Of a stretch of DNA of 19,589 nucleotides, positions 15,365 through 19,589 are shown piece after piece. Location of the stretch: positions 1-19,589 of the forward strand of contig DNZD01000381.1 in NCBI GenBank assembly GCA_003504855.1, given 5' to 3'. The first letter of the stretch is position 1; each line of letters opens with the position of its first letter. Made by a program: the position numbers and the translations under genes. Source of the stretch: Cytophagales bacterium. GTDB taxonomy: Bacteria > Bacteroidota > Bacteroidia > Cytophagales > Cyclobacteriaceae. A model generated the notes under the pieces. It was not told where the DNA came from, made no database searches, and was given only the letters and a program-made list of their open reading frames with translations.

Positions 15365-18300
15365 ATGATCTCATTCTTCAGGTCGACGTCCGGCTGGCTC
15401 TACGCCGTCGGTCATCAACTGCCCTTCTCTGCCACTGACCATTCCAAACTGACCTGGCTATTCGGAGGTGCTACCGTACTGCCGGAATCCACCATCCCGG
15501 GCTTCTTTATCGGCCCCCGGAAGGAGATGATAACTCCCTGGAGCACCAATGCGGTTGAAATCACGCAGAACATGGGCCTTGGCGGAATTCAGCGGATCGA
15601 AGAATTCCGTCCCGTCGCAGACGCCCATGCACCCCATGACCCGATGCTTGAAGTGCGCTACCAGGGCCTCGATCAGGATATTTTTAACATACGACATACA
15701 CCGGAACCCATCCTGGAAGTAGACGACCTCTCCGCCTTCAACCAGCAGCAAGGCCTTGCCCTGAGTCAGGAAGAAATCGACTACCTCAATCAGGTAAGTA
15801 AGCAATTGGGCAGAAAACTAACAGACAGCGAGGTCTTCGGTTTCTCACAGGTCAATTCAGAACATTGTCGGCATAAGATATTTAACGGCACCTTTATCAT
15901 TGATGGTAAGGAAAAGGAAGAAACGCTTTTCAAACTCATCAAGAACACCTCGAAGGCGCATCCCAACTTTATTGTTTCGGCATACAAGGACAATGTAGCT
16001 TTCATCGAAGGTCCGCGCATCGAGCAGTTTGCCCCCAAACGTCAGGATACATCCGACTTCTTTCAGGTCACGGACATTAACTCCGTTATTTCTCTGAAAG
16101 CAGAGACCCATAATTTCCCCACCACGGTGGAGCCCTTCAATGGTGCCGCTACCGGATCCGGTGGCGAAATCCGAGACCGGCTTGCCGGTGGGAAAGGTTC
16201 CCTGCCATTGGCCGGAACTGCAGTGTACATGACTTCTTACCCCCGCCTGGATGCGCAGCGCACCTGGGAGCAACATCAAGGAGCACGTAAGTGGTTGTAC
16301 CAAACTCCCGCTGAGATATTGATCAAAGCATCTGATGGTGCCAGTGACTTCGGTAATAAATTCGGCCAACCCATGATCGGTGGCAGTGTACTCACCTTTG
16401 AGCACGAGGAGCACAACAAGAAACATGGGTTTGATAAGGTGATCATGTTGGCCGGTGGAATTGGCTTCGGACGGAAACAAGACAGCCAGAAAGAACACGT
16501 TAAGGCAGGCGACAAGATTGTATTGCTGGGCGGTGATAATTACCGCATTGGCATGGGCGGTGGTGCGGTGTCGTCGGTAGCGACGGGTGAATTTGGTAAT
16601 GCCATTGAACTCAACGCCATCCAACGCTCCAACCCGGAGATGCAGAAGCGGGTGATGAATGCAATCCGCGCGATGGTGGAAGCCGAGCATAACCCGATCG
16701 TATCCATCCATGACCATGGGGCAGGCGGACACCTGAACTGCCTCAGCGAATTATTGGAAGAAACGGGAGGATCCATCGACATCACCAAACTTCCCGTGGG
16801 AGATCCGACCTTGTCGGCCAAAGAAATCATCAGCAATGAGTCGCAGGAACGGATGGGGCTCGCCATCCACGAAGGTGACGTTGACATGCTCAGCAAAATT
16901 GCCTCCCGGGAACGGGCTCCCTTGTATGTGGTGGGTGAAGCTACAGGCACCAAGCGACTGACTTTCCACGAAGGCAAAGGCGCCAGGCCCATGGACTTGA
17001 TGGTGAACCAGCTGTTTGGCTCATCACCGAAGACCATCCTCACCGATCGCACCCCAGCCGTACAATATGCTGATGCGGTCGTAGATGCTAAGCAAATTGA
17101 AAACTACCTCAGGCAAGTACTTCAGCTAGAAGCTGTAGCCTGCAAAGACTGGTTGACGAACAAAGTCGACCGTTCGGTAACGGGAAAGGTTGCCACACAA
17201 CAAACCTGCGGTCCGCTGCAATTGCCGTTGAACAATGTCGCGGTGATGGCGCTCGATTATAACGGCCACCAAGGCATTGCAACTTCTATCGGGCATGCCC
17301 CTGCCGCAGCCCTGATTCATCCAGCGGCCGGCAGCCGATTGGCCATTGCCGAATCTTTATTAAACATCATCTGGGCACCCTTGACGCATGGACTCTCCGG
17401 AGTTTCACTGAGTGCCAACTGGATGTGGCCGGCCAGGAACGAAGGCGAGAATGCGCGGTTGTATCAGGCCGTTGAAGCCGTCAGTGAATTCGCGATTGCA
17501 CTTGGCATCAACATCCCCACCGGAAAGGACAGCCTGTCGATGACACAGAAATATCCTGGTGGAGAAGTTGTGTACGCACCAGGCACTGTCATTATATCCG
17601 GTGTGGCAGAAGTTGCTGATATCCGTCAGACGGTATCACCAAACCTTCAGCCCAAACCCGGAACGGAAGTAATTCATATTGACTTTTCTTTACAGCCCTT
17701 TAGCCTCGGCGGAAGCAGTCTCGGCCAGGTACTAAACAAACTGGGACAAGAAGCACCGGCTGTTGCCGATGCAGCCTATTTCGGTAAAGCGTTCGGCGTG
17801 GTACAACAGTTGATCCGCGAAGATAAAATCCTGGCCGGCCACGACATTTCTTCCGGCGGGTTGATTACAACCTTGCTTGAGATGTGTTTCCCGGAGACCT
17901 CCACGGGATTATCCGTTGATGTAACTGCACTGGGAACAAACCCGGTTGCTGTTCTCTTCGGAGAAAATCCCGGCATTGTGATTCAGGTCGAAGATCGTTC
18001 CGTGATCGATACTCTCAGCGCCAGCAACCTGAAGTTTACCGGATTGGGCACGGTAACCGGAGAGCCGGTACTTAAGATAGCACACCCTGCTGCGAGTCTA
18101 AACCTGGATATTGTCGCACAACGCAAGACCTGGTTCCACACCTCGTATCTTCTCGACAAGCGGCAACGTGCGAAAGGCCACGCTGAATCACGGCGCGACA
18201 ATATCTTTAATCAACCCCTCACCTATCAATATCCTGCTTCGTTTGATGGTAAGCTAAGCACCTACGGTGTTGACAAGAACAGGCGGAAGCCAACGGGTAT

Positions 18301-19063
18301 TCGTGCTGCGATCATCCGCGAGAAAGGTGTTAACGGCGATCGTGAGATGGCCTATGCCTTATACCTCGCGGGCTTTGATGTAAAAGATGTTCACATGACC
18401 GACCTCGTTTCAGGTCGCGAAGACTTGTCGGGAGTGAACATGATCGTTTTTGTTGGTGGATTCTCGAATTCTGATGTATTGGGATCGGCCAAGGGCTGGG
18501 CGGGTGCCTTTTTGTACAACCCCAAGGCCAAGGCTGCCCTGGATGCGTTCTACCTGCGCAAGGATACGTTGAGTCTGGGTGTTTGCAATGGATGCCAGCT
18601 CATGATGGAGTTAGGGTTGGTGAATCGTGAGATGGACATGGCAGATCACCCCAAAATGCATCACAACGGATCAGGCAAATTTGAATCCGCGTTTGTCGAC
18701 ATCACCATTCCAGCAAATGAATCTGTTATGCTGCGTTCTTACGCAGGATCTCGCCTCGGCGTGTGGCTGGCTCATGGTGAAGGACAATTCAAACTTACCG
18801 GCGACAAGCATCGGTACCATGTCGCTGCTACCTACAGCTACCCGACGTACCCCGGCAATCCCAATGATTCAGAGTCAGCCATCGCAGCACTATGCAGTCC
18901 CGATGGCAGACACCTGGCGATCATGCCGCATATTGAGCGTACGTTATTTGCCTGGAACTGGCCGTACTACACCCGGTCAAAGAAAACAGACGAGGTGGGT
19001 CCCTGGTTTGAAGCGTTTGTTAACGCCCGAATCTGGGTGGCCGGGAAAGTGGCCAAAGGCTGA
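15365..19063 (+). CDS. purL: Phosphoribosylformylglycinamidine synthase, large single-chain form
   Basis: The 1232-residue enzyme converts FGAR, glutamine and ATP to FGAM in purine biosynthesis (fourth step). The start at 15365 (MISFFRST) follows a candidate -7 element. The frame is open back to 15107, but that part is antisense to the sigma gene and does not resemble PurL. An N-terminal PurS-like part ends near 150 with the motif GPRKEMITPWSTNAVEITQN at about 54-73. The synthetase domains follow, with SEHCRHK (165-171) and the ATP-site loop TGSGGEIRDR. The C-terminal class I glutaminase has nucleophile C1074 in GVCNGCQ and the H1189/E1191 dyad in MPHIERT. The length fits the large PurL type, which needs no separate PurQ or PurS. 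Its stop abuts the stop of the convergent gene. Confidence 0.97.
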   Translation: MISFFRSTSGWLYAVGHQLPFSATDHSKLTWLFGGATVLPESTIPGFFIGPRKEMITPWSTNAVEITQNMGLGGIQRIEEFRPVADAHAPHDPMLEVRYQGLDQDIFNIRHTPEPILEVDDLSAFNQQQGLALSQEEIDYLNQVSKQLGRKLTDSEVFGFSQVNSEHCRHKIFNGTFIIDGKEKEETLFKLIKNTSKAHPNFIVSAYKDNVAFIEGPRIEQFAPKRQDTSDFFQVTDINSVISLKAETHNFPTTVEPFNGAATGSGGEIRDRLAGGKGSLPLAGTAVYMTSYPRLDAQRTWEQHQGARKWLYQTPAEILIKASDGASDFGNKFGQPMIGGSVLTFEHEEHNKKHGFDKVIMLAGGIGFGRKQDSQKEHVKAGDKIVLLGGDNYRIGMGGGAVSSVATGEFGNAIELNAIQRSNPEMQKRVMNAIRAMVEAEHNPIVSIHDHGAGGHLNCLSELLEETGGSIDITKLPVGDPTLSAKEIISNESQERMGLAIHEGDVDMLSKIASRERAPLYVVGEATGTKRLTFHEGKGARPMDLMVNQLFGSSPKTILTDRTPAVQYADAVVDAKQIENYLRQVLQLEAVACKDWLTNKVDRSVTGKVATQQTCGPLQLPLNNVAVMALDYNGHQGIATSIGHAPAAALIHPAAGSRLAIAESLLNIIWAPLTHGLSGVSLSANWMWPARNEGENARLYQAVEAVSEFAIALGINIPTGKDSLSMTQKYPGGEVVYAPGTVIISGVAEVADIRQTVSPNLQPKPGTEVIHIDFSLQPFSLGGSSLGQVLNKLGQEAPAVADAAYFGKAFGVVQQLIREDKILAGHDISSGGLITTLLEMCFPETSTGLSVDVTALGTNPVAVLFGENPGIVIQVEDRSVIDTLSASNLKFTGLGTVTGEPVLKIAHPAASLNLDIVAQRKTWFHTSYLLDKRQRAKGHAESRRDNIFNQPLTYQYPASFDGKLSTYGVDKNRRKPTGIRAAIIREKGVNGDREMAYALYLAGFDVKDVHMTDLVSGREDLSGVNMIVFVGGFSNSDVLGSAKGWAGAFLYNPKAKAALDAFYLRKDTLSLGVCNGCQLMMELGLVNREMDMADHPKMHHNGSGKFESAFVDITIPANESVMLRSYAGSRLGVWLAHGEGQFKLTGDKHRYHVAATYSYPTYPGNPNDSESAIAALCSPDGRHLAIMPHIERTLFAWNWPYYTRSKKTDEVGPWFEAFVNARIWVAGKVAKG

Positions 19064-19489
19064 TTACTTATTTTCTTCTCCCCTTCCACCATCGCGGCGG
19101 CCGTGCCACCGCGACTTGGCCTTCTTACCGAAGTCATCAAGGCGTTTGCTTTGTTCTTCGTTGAGAATCGGTTTCAGTTGAACCCGCATGGAGTCCATCA
19201 GTTGTGCCATTTTCTCATTGGATATTTTTTCCAGTTCCTGAACACGGGCAGCGGTGGCTTCGGTGATGGGCCGAATGAGTTTGATCTGATCTGAGTCGGG
19301 CTTCACTACCCGGATGATCATTCCGGTAAAGCGATTGTGACGTCCCTGGTCCTCGCGGGCACTTCGTTCGTGCATGTTGCTGCGATAGCGCATCCGACCT
19401 ACGGCACCTGGGATCATGGAGCCAATGAGTATTCCGAGAATGAGGGTGAGGCTGAGGAACAACACCGCCTTTTTTCTGTCCGTGGTCAT
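19064..19489 (-). CDS. Small membrane-anchored protein with a CpxP/Spy-like helical domain
   Basis: The 141-residue protein has one N-terminal hydrophobic segment (about 8-30, ending GAVG) with the basic stretch DRKK before it, so the rest should face the periplasm. That part is helical and charged, with a long segment from about 66 to 127. It ends in LKPILNEEQSKRLDDF, a pattern like the LTxxQ motifs of CpxP/Spy and periplasmic heavy-metal sensor proteins. The C-terminal tail is Arg/Gly-rich (RWHGRRDGGRGEENK). The ATG follows the upstream gene's stop by a single base (TAATATG), so it is the downstream member of an operon. Its TAA stop directly abuts the purL TGA. The function is unknown; periplasmic stress sensing is a context-free guess. 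Confidence 0.7.
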   Translation of the reverse strand: MTTDRKKAVLFLSLTLILGILIGSMIPGAVGRMRYRSNMHERSAREDQGRHNRFTGMIIRVVKPDSDQIKLIRPITEATAARVQELEKISNEKMAQLMDSMRVQLKPILNEEQSKRLDDFGKKAKSRWHGRRDGGRGEENK

Positions 19490-19490
19490 A

Positions 19491-19589
19491 TTAATTACTG
19501 GTTAACGTATCGATAAAATTAAATCCGGCTAATTCTTCTTCAGCAGAAACAGTATCTGTCAATCCAAAGATCGATGGCAGGTTGAGTTG
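19491..19589 (-). CDS. C-terminal end of an unidentified protein (partial)
   Basis: An open minus-strand frame enters from the right edge and ends with TAA at 19493-19491. The visible 32 residues include LPSIFGLTDTV and end NFIDTLTSN. They are too few to identify a family. It is accepted as coding because the next gene starts one base after its stop, the usual spacing of genes within an operon here. In this setting the missing part may be an anti-sigma or other envelope protein, but that is speculation. Confidence 0.5.
   Translation of the reverse strand, partial: QLNLPSIFGLTDTVSAEEELAGFNFIDTLTSN

Noticed and set aside
15857..16732. 291-residue minus-strand open frame inside purL
   Set aside because: It is fully antisense to well-conserved PurL coding sequence, has no recognisable domain and no ribosome site or promoter. 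It is a codon-use shadow.

Overview
The window reads as an ordinary chromosomal segment of a Bacteroidota bacterium, probably of the Cytophagia (inference). Four candidate promoters carry the Bacteroidota -7 element TAnnTTTG. Shine-Dalgarno sequences are mostly absent. The protein set fits the phylum: TolC/HlyD/RND efflux, an ECF sigma factor, a large single-chain PurL, and small membrane-anchored proteins beside the sigma factor. Base composition is close to 50% GC throughout, with no insertion sequence, integrase, tRNA, rRNA or CRISPR array. I see no phage or defence system.

Region 1 (1-125): the RGG-rich 3' end of a plus-strand gene, followed by a clean intrinsic terminator.

Region 2 (126-6173): a complete trans-4-hydroxy-L-proline catabolic island. 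Four minus-strand genes encode, in transcription order, a DapA-superfamily deaminase, 2-oxoglutarate semialdehyde dehydrogenase, 4-hydroxyproline 2-epimerase and a DadA-like FAD dehydrogenase. The route is epimerase, dehydrogenase, deaminase, aldehyde dehydrogenase, ending in 2-oxoglutarate. An AraC-type regulator is divergent, and the shared intergenic region holds an inverted repeat and two candidate -7 elements. A small secreted protein of unknown function follows the regulator.

Region 3 (6159-7448): a multi-span membrane metallophosphoesterase. Its start codon sits directly on the T-tract of the terminator of the next operon.

Region 4 (7461-14210): a four-gene efflux operon (TetR regulator, TolC-like channel, lipoprotein adaptor, RND pump) with tightly packed genes. 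The promoter in front of tetR matches TTTG-N19-TAnnTTTG, and a perfect 10-10-10 inverted repeat lies over its spacer and -33 element, so autorepression is predicted. The pump carries an extra segment of about 100 residues with two hydrophobic helices and a His/Asp cluster.

Region 5 (14249-15259): an ECF sigma factor with a small two-span membrane protein downstream, ended by a terminator.

Region 6 (15341-19063): purL, with a -7 element just upstream of the start favoured here.

Region 7 (19064-19589): a convergent minus-strand gene for a small membrane-anchored protein with a CpxP/Spy-like look, and the last 32 codons of the gene upstream of it. The main results are the self-consistent regulatory architecture of regions 2 and 4, several start-site corrections, and the unusual RND insertion. 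No wholly new system is evident.
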